The notes: generated by a model from the letters alone, not told the origin. Positions 48,271-57,594 are shown, numbered from the stretch's first letter. The stretch: 64,000 bases of DNA from an uncultured Bacteroidia bacterium (GCA_903918045.1 CAIXCY010000187.1:1-64000); one strand, 5' to 3'. A program made the numbers and translations.

Positions 48271-48365
48271 GGTACTTAAGAGATAAGTTAGTTCAGTGCA
48301 ATATAATTAAACAGCGTTTACTTATATTTTTTAAAATGAGTTTTTACTATACTTGTTCTGCCTAC

Positions 48366-48452
48366 TTCGGGGCTAAAGTCTTAGTTTTTCGCCTACCCCC
48401 GGTTCCGCAAACTTCACCGGGGGTTATTCATGTTGAACCACTACGTGGTTTG
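48366..48452. repeat. Palindromic intergenic element, REP-like
   Basis: An ACCCCCGG/CCGGGGGT stem (48395-48402, 48417-48424) is followed by an AACCAC-TAC-GTGGTT hairpin (48436-48450) and preceded by TTCGGGGCTAAAGTCTTAG. The arrangement resembles dispersed palindromic elements common between genes of Bacteroidota. Only one copy is in the window, so repetition cannot be shown here. It separates the 48270 operon from the 56049 operon; the 211-bp gap shows no clear promoter. Confidence 0.45.
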
Positions 48453-48481
48453 CATGGTTGATTAAATTTAGGGGAATAGAC

Positions 48482-49720
48482 TTATTTCTTAAATACCGTA
48501 TTGATTTCCTCAATCGAAATTCCCCATATTTTCTGTGAGATCGGGGTCAGTTTGGATTCGTCTCCAACAAAATGGAAGATGCGCTGGGTATGAGTGAGGC
48601 TTTCGCCCGGAGCAAGAAATGCGGCAGGCGAGGAGCTTTCAATTTCATAGAATGGCCCCATCTGACTCCCATCGGCAAGCGGACCGTCGTTATACGAATT
48701 GATCACATCTCCTTTGAAAGGTTCCCTCTGAATTTCCCAGAGTTGATTAATATATTCAGCTCCGGGTGCAGGCTTATTAAACTGCAGAATAGTCAGCATT
48801 TTATGACTGGCATCGTAACTTCCGGCAAAGGTGGTTGCCCGTTTTTCCGATAACCCGAGTTTACTCCGGTGTTTGCCATCTACCTTAAAGTAGAGTGTGC
48901 CGTTGGCAATTTTAATCCGGTCGGCGGGTATTTCCCCAAAATAGTTTGTTGTGGCTACTTTACCCAATTCCTTTTCGTCGCCCTGCTGGTAGGGAATTGC
49001 GACCACCCCGGTTTCTGATGGAGTAAGCATTGCCAGCATCCAAATACTAACAGTCCCCTTTTCGCGGGTCCATTTTTCATTGCCGGCATTAGCCAGACAG
49101 TTTTTCGTTTCAAAACCGACCCATTTTACTGATGGATCCGGAGTAATTCCGAGGTTTTGGTTGAGCTCGATATCCGAGAGTAATTTTACCTGCCGATTAA
49201 GGGCAACACTAAACTTCGTCCCTGAGAAATTTTGAAGTTGCATCTCCTTTTTCATCGAAACGGTGACCGAATCGTGCGCAGTCAGATCCCATGATTCACT
49301 GTCAAGACCTGCAGGTGTTTGCCAATTATCAAAAACCATTTTGTCACCCGGCTTAAAGAAAATTGAAAACTGACCACCTTCGGGACCGAGCCACATCCGG
49401 TCCTCACCTCCGTATGCATTGATATGCCGGGCAAGGGTACCGGAACTTAATGCCTTGTAATTGATCCAGCCGGAACTGTTCCCTGTTAAGCCCATCGCTG
49501 TACTTGTAAATACCTTCCCCTGGTATTTTGGAGACACAATCACCTGTGCATTTCCATTTTTAAGAACAATCACGCTATCTTTTGACCTGAGGAACTCAAG
49601 ATCATAGCCGAACGATCCTTTTTCGAATTGAGGTACCTTTTGTTCTTTTTTTGCATTAGGACTGCAGGAGAGGAGTAGGCCAAAGATAGTCAAAACCGAA
49701 AGAATTAATTTTATTTTCAT
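48482..49720 (-). CDS. DUF6786-like / mutarotase-fold lipoprotein
   Basis: A 412-residue lipoprotein with lipobox LLSC (Cys19). Sequence is beta-rich throughout with DSVIVLKNGNAQVIVSPKYQGKVFTSTAMG at the start, GGEDRMWLGPEGGQFSIFF, and a late NDGPLADGSQMGPFYEIESSSPAAFL. This is the pattern of galactose-mutarotase-like supersandwich proteins found beside GH genes (recent DUF6786-type annotation, from memory). It may bind or anomerise sugars, or be an enzyme of unknown kind. It is the last gene of the operon that begins with the alpha-galactosidase-like gene at 56049; 15 bp follow the GH29 upstream. Confidence 0.7.
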   Translation of the reverse strand: MKIKLILSVLTIFGLLLSCSPNAKKEQKVPQFEKGSFGYDLEFLRSKDSVIVLKNGNAQVIVSPKYQGKVFTSTAMGLTGNSSGWINYKALSSGTLARHINAYGGEDRMWLGPEGGQFSIFFKPGDKMVFDNWQTPAGLDSESWDLTAHDSVTVSMKKEMQLQNFSGTKFSVALNRQVKLLSDIELNQNLGITPDPSVKWVGFETKNCLANAGNEKWTREKGTVSIWMLAMLTPSETGVVAIPYQQGDEKELGKVATTNYFGEIPADRIKIANGTLYFKVDGKHRSKLGLSEKRATTFAGSYDASHKMLTILQFNKPAPGAEYINQLWEIQREPFKGDVINSYNDGPLADGSQMGPFYEIESSSPAAFLAPGESLTHTQRIFHFVGDESKLTPISQKIWGISIEEINTVFKK

Positions 49721-49735
49721 GGGTATATACTTGGA

Positions 49736-51115
49736 TTATAGTTTGTTATTAATATTGTCTGAAGTAAAGCAACTGAGTTTACGGATAACCGGAATCCCTT
49801 CAGATTTTAGAACTGTAAGCCGAATTCCATCATAAATTCCTTTCACCCTTTCTATCCGTTTATGACCAACGCTGGTTCCTTTTGAAATCAAATTCCATGC
49901 CCCGTTCAATCTTCCGAATAGTTCATATTCCCTGATTCGTTCGCCTTGAGATATATCTTCCATGATCACTACGGTTGAAAGGGATTGTGAAGATTTGAGA
50001 TTCAGTTCCAGAACAGCTCCTTTCCCTGATATTGAGCAAATTGGATTTGAGAAATTTTCAGTGACCCTGTTCCCAAACTCCTCCAGCCTTTTAACATCTG
50101 CATCGGGAACAAGCCCTCTGGTATCCACAACGATTCCTAAAAGCATATTTGTATTTCGGCCAACACTCTTGCAGTATTTATCGGTCAATTCAGTGAGGCT
50201 GCGTAACTGATCGTCCTGATCCTTATGCCAGAACCATCCTCCCTGAAACGAAGAATTTAACCGCAACGGAAAATCAGATTCTCCGGGGCACCAGAACATA
50301 CCCTGCGGATTACCATTGAGTCCCTTTATTTCGATTACCCCAGAAGCGGAAGTGGTTGAGTCTGCCCTTGCCCAGCAAGGATATGGAGCAACACCCTCTT
50401 CGTTTCCGACCCACCGGATATTATTTTCATAGCCGTACGGACCTTGAAAAGCTATTGCCTCGGGTTGATATTTTTTCAGCATCGCAAGAACATCAAATCC
50501 CCCTTTTTCGGGGGGCAATACCCCTCCGTCAAACCATACTTCTGATAACTTTCCATATTCAGACCAAAGCTCAGTGAGCTGCATCTTTACGATATCATTG
50601 TATTTCTGCTGTTCTACGTGATCTCCCGAAACCACCCTCCCCGGATTATCGACCCGAAGGTATCCGTTTGCCGTTGTACTTGCATAAATGCCAGGTTTGA
50701 GTCCGAATTTGCTACAGGAAGCAATAAAATCTTTCACAATATCCCCCTTCCCATTTCGCCAGGGAGTATTTTTTACGCTGTAAGGGTGGGCTTTTGTCGG
50801 CCAAAGGCTAAACCCGCTGCAGTGCTTCGCTACCAAAACGGCATAAGTTGCCCCTGCCGATTTAGCAGCCTTAATCCACTGGTCAGTATCAAGTTCTTTG
50901 GGATTAAAGATAGCGAGGTCGGGATGGTAATTCCAGTCCTTTCTGAAATCATATTCGGGCTCAAAAGTTGGCATGTCGAAATGGATCAGCACTCCGATTT
51001 CGGCATCGGCCCATTCTGTCTGTGCTTTTGAGGGTAAAACAGATGGATTATCCTTTGCAATAACCATCGTCACGAATGCAAAAAAGATAAATGTCAGCAG
51101 TTGAAATTTCTTCAT
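49736..51115 (-). CDS. GH29 alpha-L-fucosidase with C-terminal beta domain
   Basis: A 459-residue secreted enzyme (signal ends TMVIAK). GH29 sites: AEIGVLIHFDMPTFEPEYDF (38-57), LVAKHCSGFSLWPTKAH (94-110), NGYLRVDNPGRV (150-161) and SEVWFDGGVLPPEKGG with nucleophile Asp196. The HCSGF variant and the NGYLRVDNPG segment resemble GH29B-type alpha-1,3/1,4-fucosidases acting on branched Lewis-like glycans, which differ from the GH29A-like copies here. The C-terminal ~100 residues are a beta-sandwich (VVIMEDISQGERIREYELFG), like discoidin domains. Its neighbours are the mutarotase-like lipoprotein and the GH172 gene. Confidence 0.92.
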   Translation of the reverse strand: MKKFQLLTFIFFAFVTMVIAKDNPSVLPSKAQTEWADAEIGVLIHFDMPTFEPEYDFRKDWNYHPDLAIFNPKELDTDQWIKAAKSAGATYAVLVAKHCSGFSLWPTKAHPYSVKNTPWRNGKGDIVKDFIASCSKFGLKPGIYASTTANGYLRVDNPGRVVSGDHVEQQKYNDIVKMQLTELWSEYGKLSEVWFDGGVLPPEKGGFDVLAMLKKYQPEAIAFQGPYGYENNIRWVGNEEGVAPYPCWARADSTTSASGVIEIKGLNGNPQGMFWCPGESDFPLRLNSSFQGGWFWHKDQDDQLRSLTELTDKYCKSVGRNTNMLLGIVVDTRGLVPDADVKRLEEFGNRVTENFSNPICSISGKGAVLELNLKSSQSLSTVVIMEDISQGERIREYELFGRLNGAWNLISKGTSVGHKRIERVKGIYDGIRLTVLKSEGIPVIRKLSCFTSDNINNKL

Positions 51116-51166
51116 TTTTTTATTTTTAGATTTCTACCTAATAGTCTAAAGCCTAAAAGCCTTTCC

Positions 51167-52468
51167 TCACTTCTTTACCCGGATCACCTTAAATACCCTT
51201 CTCTCCAGATCCTTCAGCCTTATATTCAGCGAGGGCAATTCGGGAAGTTTATTCTCTGGTTGGTTGAGATAAAAATAGGCAGTAGCTGAAACATCGTCGC
51301 TTCGGTAATAATTTGTTGAGGTAACCGGGAAATCGGCGTTTTCGAGCTTTGGAGGATTTGCTTCATCGAGTAACCCTCTTTGAAAAGTTTTCTTTCCATC
51401 TTTTCCCAACAGCCAGACCGGTATAACAGCTCCCCCTTTTGCCTTGATTTTAAGTAACTGATTTTTATCTGCGCTCCCCATCTGCTGAAGAGTGACTTTA
51501 CAATCCTCATGAAAATAAACCGGGTCGGAAATATGGTAACGGTAAAAAGCGTAGATATCACTGTCACGGTCTGAAACAAGAGACCCATAAGAGCGCGAGG
51601 CGTATTCACCCTGGCCCCAGCCCGAGCCAATGTAATCCTCTGTGCCGGTTCCAACAAGCGATGGGTGTTCCTTATCTCCATCGAGGAATATCTTGGCCTC
51701 TCCCTCTCCAAACCACGTTCCGCGGTAGTGGGAGTCTCCAATTACACCAATATTTGCCCCAAGGTACCTGCCGATCCCTTCAACTTTGGGCAAGATTACA
51801 TAATCCTCACCGGGAGTGGTTTTTAAGTTTCTGTTCCAGTAGGCATGAAAATACATTGCATCATCAGGAACCTTATCAACTTCCAGATAATTGATGTCGT
51901 ACCAAACCCAGGCCTCTTCTGCCGCTTCATTGGTCAGCGTGATCAAAGCTGATTTTCGGTATGGCATGGGGATTGTGAAATTGAAGGAACGGGCCTCAGG
52001 ACTTGAGAAGAGGGCATTATCATATTTGGCAATCATTCCGAGTCCGATTCCAAAGAAATCGCCGACGGGAGCTGAGACAGCCGGTTTTTTTGCGCCATCC
52101 CAGTACATATCAATTCGGACGGCCCTGCGTTGAAGGCCATTTACCCCTATCGTCCCGCTTAACCACATGCGGTTTATTATGCCTGCCCCTTTGATATTGA
52201 AGATGATTTTCTTTTCGCCGGGAGGGATGATAAAGAACGCATTTCCTTTTGCACCCCTGTTGGTTAACCCCCCTTTCCCCTTTTCGCCTGTCGGATTTTC
52301 GGGACTCACCCATCTCGATTTTACACTTTGAGGAGGTGCCTTAAAAAGTTCACCAATACTCGAAACTGTCCACTTGTTTTCTGATGGTTTGGTTTCCGGA
52401 ACGCAACTGTTCAGGATTGTTGCCACGATTAAAACCAATCCAAACGAATACCCTAAGATTTTGCCCAT
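51167..52468 (-). CDS. GH172 / DUF2961 lipoprotein
   Basis: A 433-residue lipoprotein with lipobox LNSC (Cys22). DUF2961 hallmarks: GAGIINRMWLSG, PVGDFFGIG (135-143), WFGEGEAKIFLDGD (252-265) and LVGTGTEDYIGSGWG (271-285) with candidate catalytic Glu277. GH172 members include a bifidobacterial difructose-dianhydride-I synthase/hydrolase and D-arabinofuranosidases, all acting on furanosides through alpha linkages. It sits 7 bp after the GH29-like gene. With three GH32-type enzymes in the PUL, a furanose-containing side chain is a reasonable inference, fructose or arabinose. Confidence 0.9.
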   Translation of the reverse strand: MGKILGYSFGLVLIVATILNSCVPETKPSENKWTVSSIGELFKAPPQSVKSRWVSPENPTGEKGKGGLTNRGAKGNAFFIIPPGEKKIIFNIKGAGIINRMWLSGTIGVNGLQRRAVRIDMYWDGAKKPAVSAPVGDFFGIGLGMIAKYDNALFSSPEARSFNFTIPMPYRKSALITLTNEAAEEAWVWYDINYLEVDKVPDDAMYFHAYWNRNLKTTPGEDYVILPKVEGIGRYLGANIGVIGDSHYRGTWFGEGEAKIFLDGDKEHPSLVGTGTEDYIGSGWGQGEYASRSYGSLVSDRDSDIYAFYRYHISDPVYFHEDCKVTLQQMGSADKNQLLKIKAKGGAVIPVWLLGKDGKKTFQRGLLDEANPPKLENADFPVTSTNYYRSDDVSATAYFYLNQPENKLPELPSLNIRLKDLERRVFKVIRVKK

Positions 52469-52475
52469 AGGTTAC

Positions 52476-53774
52476 TTATTTTTTCGATGATCGTTCTTTT
52501 ACCAAATTATCAAATGCCTCTCTTACGGCCTTGACCTGTCTGATCTGATCAGGATTTACAGTTCCGGATTTATCTGCCTGGATATCAAAACAAATTACCC
52601 CGTCATTTGCAAAAACTTTTTGTGACCATTCCACCAGTTCGTGTGTTTTAAAGCGCATTCCCGCTTTTCCCCAGGTTTCCCCCAAATAGGTAAACAGAAA
52701 CCATTGTACGCCATCTACAACCCACCGTTTTTGAGGTACCTGAATGATTCGCCCCTCTTCTCCTGCACTGTAATCATCATAAGGCGAGTTTGACTGAATT
52801 GTATTGACTCCATAATTATAGGTCACAATGCTGTTGTGATTTCCGGCCTTTGCAGCCAGGGTATGTGTACTGATATTATGCTTCAGCCTCATATCCGAGC
52901 GGGTTTCAATAATGCCGCCGCGATACAATCCATCGAACCACCAGCCGGAGAGATTTTTTCCATACCGGAGACTCCATTCCCGGATTACTGATTCCCAGCA
53001 TGATTGAGTAAATTGGGAAGTTGGAGAATCTTTCCCAAATGTATATTTAAATTTTAGATCAACGAGTTGATTCCGAATTGGTGGATTTCCGGGAAGGTAA
53101 AGCATCATTTTAATTCCCCTTTTGTTTAACGCTTTAAAAAGATCAGCCGGCAGATCGCGTGTGCTGCAAAGAGTTCCATGGGTCACTCCGACTATCGAAT
53201 CGTATGCGCGGTTTGGCGAACAATAGTAACCATCATTCTGTCCAAGCGCCAACATCACAAAATTGGCTCCGGCCTCCTCGCAGTTTTCAGCAAAGTGGTC
53301 TACATCAAAATTATTGACAACCTCATTATATTCCTTTGATCCTCCATCCGGAACAAATACGGCCTTGAGAAAATGGAGCATAACACCGACACCGGCATCC
53401 TTAAACCAATCCGTATTGGGATTCCCCCGAATAACGACAGGTGAATCTGATATTACACTGAAAGACTTTAGTTTCTTACCTTCCTGGTCTAATGATACAT
53501 CACATCTGATATATTTCCCTTCATAAGCAACGAGCAATACTATTTCAGTGTTGTTTATTCCAGGCAACGCTTTCCAGTTTCCAGCGCGGGAATCGGAAAG
53601 CGACCAGGTAATTTGATTGTTTCTGTAAAAATCCGGAAGATCAGATGATACCCAAAGAATAGTCTTGGCGATTGGTTCGCCATGTAAGACCAGATGTTGA
53701 CCGGAGACTGAATTAATTGTAAATACCAGGAGCAATGTCGCGAAAATCGTGAACAGACGGATCAATTTTACCAT
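52476..53774 (-). CDS. GH29-like fucosidase-fold protein with N-terminal Ig-like domain
   Basis: A 432-residue secreted protein (signal ends VSGQH). Residues ~26-115 are a beta domain; the barrel starts at ~120 with WFKDAGVGVMLHFLKAVFVPDGG, has ANFVMLALGQNDGYYCSP where GH29 has KHHxGF, and GKNLSGWWFDGLYRGG with Asp281 in the nucleophile position. The missing His pair and the added N-terminal domain set it apart from the four regular GH29 copies; it may be inactive, act on another 6-deoxy sugar, or belong to an adjacent family. It lies 22 bp after the alpha-galactosidase-like gene. Confidence 0.78.
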   Translation of the reverse strand: MVKLIRLFTIFATLLLVFTINSVSGQHLVLHGEPIAKTILWVSSDLPDFYRNNQITWSLSDSRAGNWKALPGINNTEIVLLVAYEGKYIRCDVSLDQEGKKLKSFSVISDSPVVIRGNPNTDWFKDAGVGVMLHFLKAVFVPDGGSKEYNEVVNNFDVDHFAENCEEAGANFVMLALGQNDGYYCSPNRAYDSIVGVTHGTLCSTRDLPADLFKALNKRGIKMMLYLPGNPPIRNQLVDLKFKYTFGKDSPTSQFTQSCWESVIREWSLRYGKNLSGWWFDGLYRGGIIETRSDMRLKHNISTHTLAAKAGNHNSIVTYNYGVNTIQSNSPYDDYSAGEEGRIIQVPQKRWVVDGVQWFLFTYLGETWGKAGMRFKTHELVEWSQKVFANDGVICFDIQADKSGTVNPDQIRQVKAVREAFDNLVKERSSKK

Positions 53775-53796
53775 ATTGTTTATGAAGTTTAACCTA

Positions 53797-56049
53797 CTAT
53801 TTTAAAATATAATAATTATATCCTTTTGCGGGGATGTTGATTGTTAAAGAGACTTTATCTCCCAGACCATCAGAAATTACTGGAAAAACTGAAGCCCTGG
53901 AATGATCTTCCTGCTCCTGCACGCTGACTTTTTCTTTGATACCGGTGTAATAAACCGGTACATTTAATGTTCGTGTGATCGCCTTGTTTAATGGATTATA
54001 GACCATAAGTAATCCTCTTTCTATCCCCGCTGGGTCGACATGAAGGATTGCATCATAATCGCGGCCGTCAGGACGGCGTATATGAATGATATCGCCATCA
54101 AGCACCGACCGGTGTTTTTTGTAGAAGGCTACCCATTTCTTAACCAGTTCCTTTGTTTGGGGTGAATCATAAAGCTGAGGTCCCCGATAGCAAGCCTGAA
54201 CTCCGGCGCCAAAAAGATTTGCCAGCCGCTGTCCGTAGTGGGGCAGGTGTTCTTTTAACGGCTCAATAGTTGCAGCTTCGCCGCCACCCTGATATTCCAC
54301 CAGTGGAACAAACATCCATCCCATGGAAGGAGTCTTGTCCCAGGTGCCGTCATAAATATTCTGCCGTTCGATAATCTCTTGTTGGGCACGTGGAAGCGAC
54401 CAGTTTGTCTCGCGGTAACCCATCGCTGTTTTATTGCTGCCGCTTAAGAAATAATAGTCAGGAACATTGAGATAAATCCCTTTTTCGCGGCAGAATTTGT
54501 AAAAATCAGTAATTCTTTTAAATTGATTCCATTGCGAATCGTCGACCCCCGTATGGCCGGGATGATCCTTCGAAATGCAAATATCCCCCGGGTAGGATCC
54601 ATCATGCTCAAGGATGTCCAGCCCTGTCTTTTCGTAGAAATTATAAAGTTGTCTGAAATAGTTGATGCCCCATTTACTCTCCAGACAAGGGGAGTTTCCA
54701 AAAGTGGGATTCATCCCATTTGGCATTACCACATCATCTCCTCCGCCCACCTTTCGGCTTGCCAACAAGGAATAACCACCTAAGGCGATCCCTTTGGAAT
54801 GGGCATAATCTGCAATCTTTTTCATCCGTGCGAGGTTTTCAGGGGTTTCATCCTCCACATTAAAGCCACTGCCAAAGGTCATAATCACCATTTCGAAACC
54901 CACTTCGGCGCATTGATCGATCGCTTTTTTAACCGGTTCATCCTGCGACCCGCTAACATGCATGAGGATAGGGTTCTCCGTGGCCCAGGGTGCCAGGGAA
55001 CGTATCATGCGTCGATGTTCAAGGCTTTTCCGCTCTTTGTCCCGGCTATCATGCATCAATTCCCAGATTCGAAAAGATTCGAATGATCCTCCTGCCTTTA
55101 CAGTCTGATCGGGCCCAAATTTGGGGTATGCTTCCAATAAACAGGGTGTTGTCCGTTCGTAGCTTACCTGTGTTTTATAGAGGGTATCCAGGTTCCAGGC
55201 TATACTGGAACGATAAAGGCTTTCGTTAGTCATTCCACCAAAATTATAATCCGATTCTACTGTGATATTTGGCAGATCCCATTTTTTCTTAGTATCGACG
55301 GCACTCTCGGGTTCAACCAATGCGAGAATTTCACTTTTAAAGGTGTTGATTTTAATGTCATGTGTTGATTCGTTGACCACCCTGATCCATTTTGAAAAAA
55401 GTGGCATACCGTCATAAAGTTCATAATGTACCTCTGCAATAATCGATTTAAGATATTCAAAATTCGTTTTGCCAGATGAGTTTGTGGCTCCATTGCGGAC
55501 TAAACTAAGTGCAATATCATCAAGTTGATATCGAAATATAAGCTCCTTGCCTGGTAACGGCCACGGTAAGTTCTGTGGCATCCACTCTTTTCTTTTTTTC
55601 CAGGCAAAGCGTTCTTTACAATCCCGGAGTGAATAATCAACCAGCTTAAATGCAGCAGGATCACCCTTCATTACTTCCAGCCATTCAGGCAGCAGGTAGT
55701 TATGGATTGGTTGGCCATTTAGACCTCCTACACTAAATTTTATTCCGTCGATTTCTATCTGTGCTTCGGGCCTTACTGATCTTAAAAAGGATTCATCGGT
55801 GGTTAACAGGTCAAGGCCAACAGTTGCACAATTTGTGGCTAAAGTGAAGGTTCGGGAGACAATTCTATTACTGAAAATTAGTTTTTCATCTTCCGACTTG
55901 TAAATCGCCGCTTTTGAATCCTTTTTTTCAATAAGCCAATCACCTTTTGACAGAGAATGCTGGTTGTCCCATAAAGGCAGGCCTGACAAAGATTGTGCCC
56001 AAGCGCTGAAACTGGTCTGTAATGCAAACATTAGAATCATCAATTTCAT
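53797..56049 (-). CDS. Alpha-galactosidase-like protein (clan GH-D type), secreted
   Basis: A 750-residue protein with a signal peptide (FSAWAQ). A long N-terminal beta domain (~20-340) precedes the barrel. Barrel marks: GFEMVIMTFGSGFN, GIALGGYSLLASR, DILEHDGSYPGD around residue 480 (nucleophile region), GIYLNVPDYYFLSG, and MGYRETNWSLPRAQQEIIERQ. This set is usual for Bacteroidota proteins annotated as alpha-galactosidase related to GH36 or GH27, though they are distant from characterised enzymes. The C-terminal beta domain reads GLLMVYNPLNKAI. It is the first gene of a five-gene unit ending at 48482 and is divergent from the AraC regulator. Confidence 0.8.
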   Translation of the reverse strand: MKLMILMFALQTSFSAWAQSLSGLPLWDNQHSLSKGDWLIEKKDSKAAIYKSEDEKLIFSNRIVSRTFTLATNCATVGLDLLTTDESFLRSVRPEAQIEIDGIKFSVGGLNGQPIHNYLLPEWLEVMKGDPAAFKLVDYSLRDCKERFAWKKRKEWMPQNLPWPLPGKELIFRYQLDDIALSLVRNGATNSSGKTNFEYLKSIIAEVHYELYDGMPLFSKWIRVVNESTHDIKINTFKSEILALVEPESAVDTKKKWDLPNITVESDYNFGGMTNESLYRSSIAWNLDTLYKTQVSYERTTPCLLEAYPKFGPDQTVKAGGSFESFRIWELMHDSRDKERKSLEHRRMIRSLAPWATENPILMHVSGSQDEPVKKAIDQCAEVGFEMVIMTFGSGFNVEDETPENLARMKKIADYAHSKGIALGGYSLLASRKVGGGDDVVMPNGMNPTFGNSPCLESKWGINYFRQLYNFYEKTGLDILEHDGSYPGDICISKDHPGHTGVDDSQWNQFKRITDFYKFCREKGIYLNVPDYYFLSGSNKTAMGYRETNWSLPRAQQEIIERQNIYDGTWDKTPSMGWMFVPLVEYQGGGEAATIEPLKEHLPHYGQRLANLFGAGVQACYRGPQLYDSPQTKELVKKWVAFYKKHRSVLDGDIIHIRRPDGRDYDAILHVDPAGIERGLLMVYNPLNKAITRTLNVPVYYTGIKEKVSVQEQEDHSRASVFPVISDGLGDKVSLTINIPAKGYNYYILK

Positions 56050-56385
56050 TTTTCAGATTTTGGATTTTTAACAAAATGTGTGGATATGGAGGATTTTATT
56101 CAAAAATGGGATAATGTTTGGGATAGTAGGTGTTGAATTCAGAGAACTTTCTGTGTTTTTATTCTGTTTTTGTTTGAATAGTGTTATTTGGGTAAAAATA
56201 CGAATTTAAGTGAATTGCAGAAAACATGAGAACGATCTAGACTAATTTCTTCAATGTTTTCAAAATGGAGCTAATTAGTTTGTTGGATGAGTTTATATTT
56301 GTAAGTTTGCATTAAAGGTGAAGGGTTTAATCCCGGATTAATCATTTTTTGTCTTTGATCATACGCTGCTCAAAAATCAAAATGA
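56050..56385. promoter_or_regulatory. Divergent intergenic region between GH-D gene and AraC regulator
   Basis: 336 bp without a gene, AT-rich. On the plus strand TATATTTG at 56294-56301 fits the -7 consensus and would give a ~78-nt leader for the AraC gene, but the nearest TTTG (56279-56282) is only 11 bp away, so the -33 element is unclear. For the minus-strand operon I see no convincing promoter, which would suit activator-dependent expression. Confidence 0.35.
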
Positions 56386-57594
56386 ATGCTTTTTTTTATC
56401 TCTATATTAGGAATATTTTTATCCATTGTATTATTTTTTTTTAATGCCAGGAGGTATACTTCGACAATTTACCTTGCTACTTTTTGCCTCACAGTAAGTT
56501 TATATGCATTAAATCAATATATTATTCTCTATTCGAAGTCTGAATTCTGGATTAGCCTTGTTTATACCAATTTCACATTTCCCAATTATCTGATTGGCCC
56601 AATGTGTTATTTCTACACAAGGAGTGTTCTTCAGGATGATACGAGGTTGAAAAAAAAAGATTTTTTCCATTTTCTCCCGATGTTAGTTCATCTTTCAGCC
56701 TCGATCCCTTATATTATTACTCCTTTTTCCTATAAACGGGAAATAGCCCGATCCATTATTTCTGATCCTGGGTTTTTAGGTTCTTTTCATGCTACTTTTT
56801 TATCGGATATATTTTCCAATTTCGCAATTTACCTTAGTCGCCCACTCCTGGCACTTTTCTATGTCATTGGTTCAATTGCTTTATTGGTCCATTATAAACT
56901 GAAAAAAGGAAAGACGACGACCTTTATCAGGCACCGTTTTATGTTTATGTGGCTATTGTTTTTTCTGGGCTTTCTAACCATCGTGGTTCTAAGTCATTTA
57001 TTTATGATATTTAGGGTTTTTGAGAATGATTTGGGAGAATTGTTTTTTACTTCAAATTGGTTACAAATTCTTTCTTTTATTGGATTGGGGGGACTTATAG
57101 TAACCCCGTTTTTCTTTCCTCAGATTTTGTATGGATTACCAGGTTTTATTCCGGGAAATATCCAAATAGCGCCTGAGGAACTTCAATCAAATACGCTTGT
57201 TCAGGAGAATAAAAAAATATCACTCAATTTTGAATTTGATTACATGTTATCCATCGTTCAGAAAATGGCTACCTGTATGCAGGAACAAAAACCATACCTT
57301 CAACAAGATTTTAATCTGGCCCAATTCGCTGTACTAATACAGGTACCAACACATCATCTTGCTTATTTTTTCAGGGAGGTTAAGATGCAATCGTTTAATG
57401 ATTATCGCAATGAATGTCGCGTTAATTACGCAAAAGTTTTGATTCTGGAGGGTAAAGCCAGTGAACTTACTCTCGAGGCCATCGGTACTTTGGCGGGTTT
57501 TACCAATCGCAATACCTTTTTTACAGCTTTTAAAAAGGTCGAGGGAATGGCTCCAAGCGCTTTTGTGATTAAGAATCTCCCTGCTCCTGCATAA
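56386..57594 (+). CDS. Membrane-anchored AraC-family transcriptional regulator
   Basis: A 402-residue protein. The first ~235 residues carry about six or seven hydrophobic helices (for example MLFFISILGIFLSIVLFFF and ALFYVIGSIALLVHYKL), then a soluble linker. Residues ~300-400 are an AraC-type double helix-turn-helix: LAQFAVLIQVPTHHLAYFFRE and LEAIGTLAGFTNRNTFFTAFKKVEGMAPSAF, the second being the AraC signature. Such seven-helix AraC proteins are common in Bacteroidota and sense signals at the membrane. It is transcribed away from the alpha-galactosidase-like operon and is the only DNA-binding regulator here besides the ECF sigma pair; no hybrid two-component system is present. Confidence 0.93.
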   Translation: MLFFISILGIFLSIVLFFFNARRYTSTIYLATFCLTVSLYALNQYIILYSKSEFWISLVYTNFTFPNYLIGPMCYFYTRSVLQDDTRLKKKDFFHFLPMLVHLSASIPYIITPFSYKREIARSIISDPGFLGSFHATFLSDIFSNFAIYLSRPLLALFYVIGSIALLVHYKLKKGKTTTFIRHRFMFMWLLFFLGFLTIVVLSHLFMIFRVFENDLGELFFTSNWLQILSFIGLGGLIVTPFFFPQILYGLPGFIPGNIQIAPEELQSNTLVQENKKISLNFEFDYMLSIVQKMATCMQEQKPYLQQDFNLAQFAVLIQVPTHHLAYFFREVKMQSFNDYRNECRVNYAKVLILEGKASELTLEAIGTLAGFTNRNTFFTAFKKVEGMAPSAFVIKNLPAPA

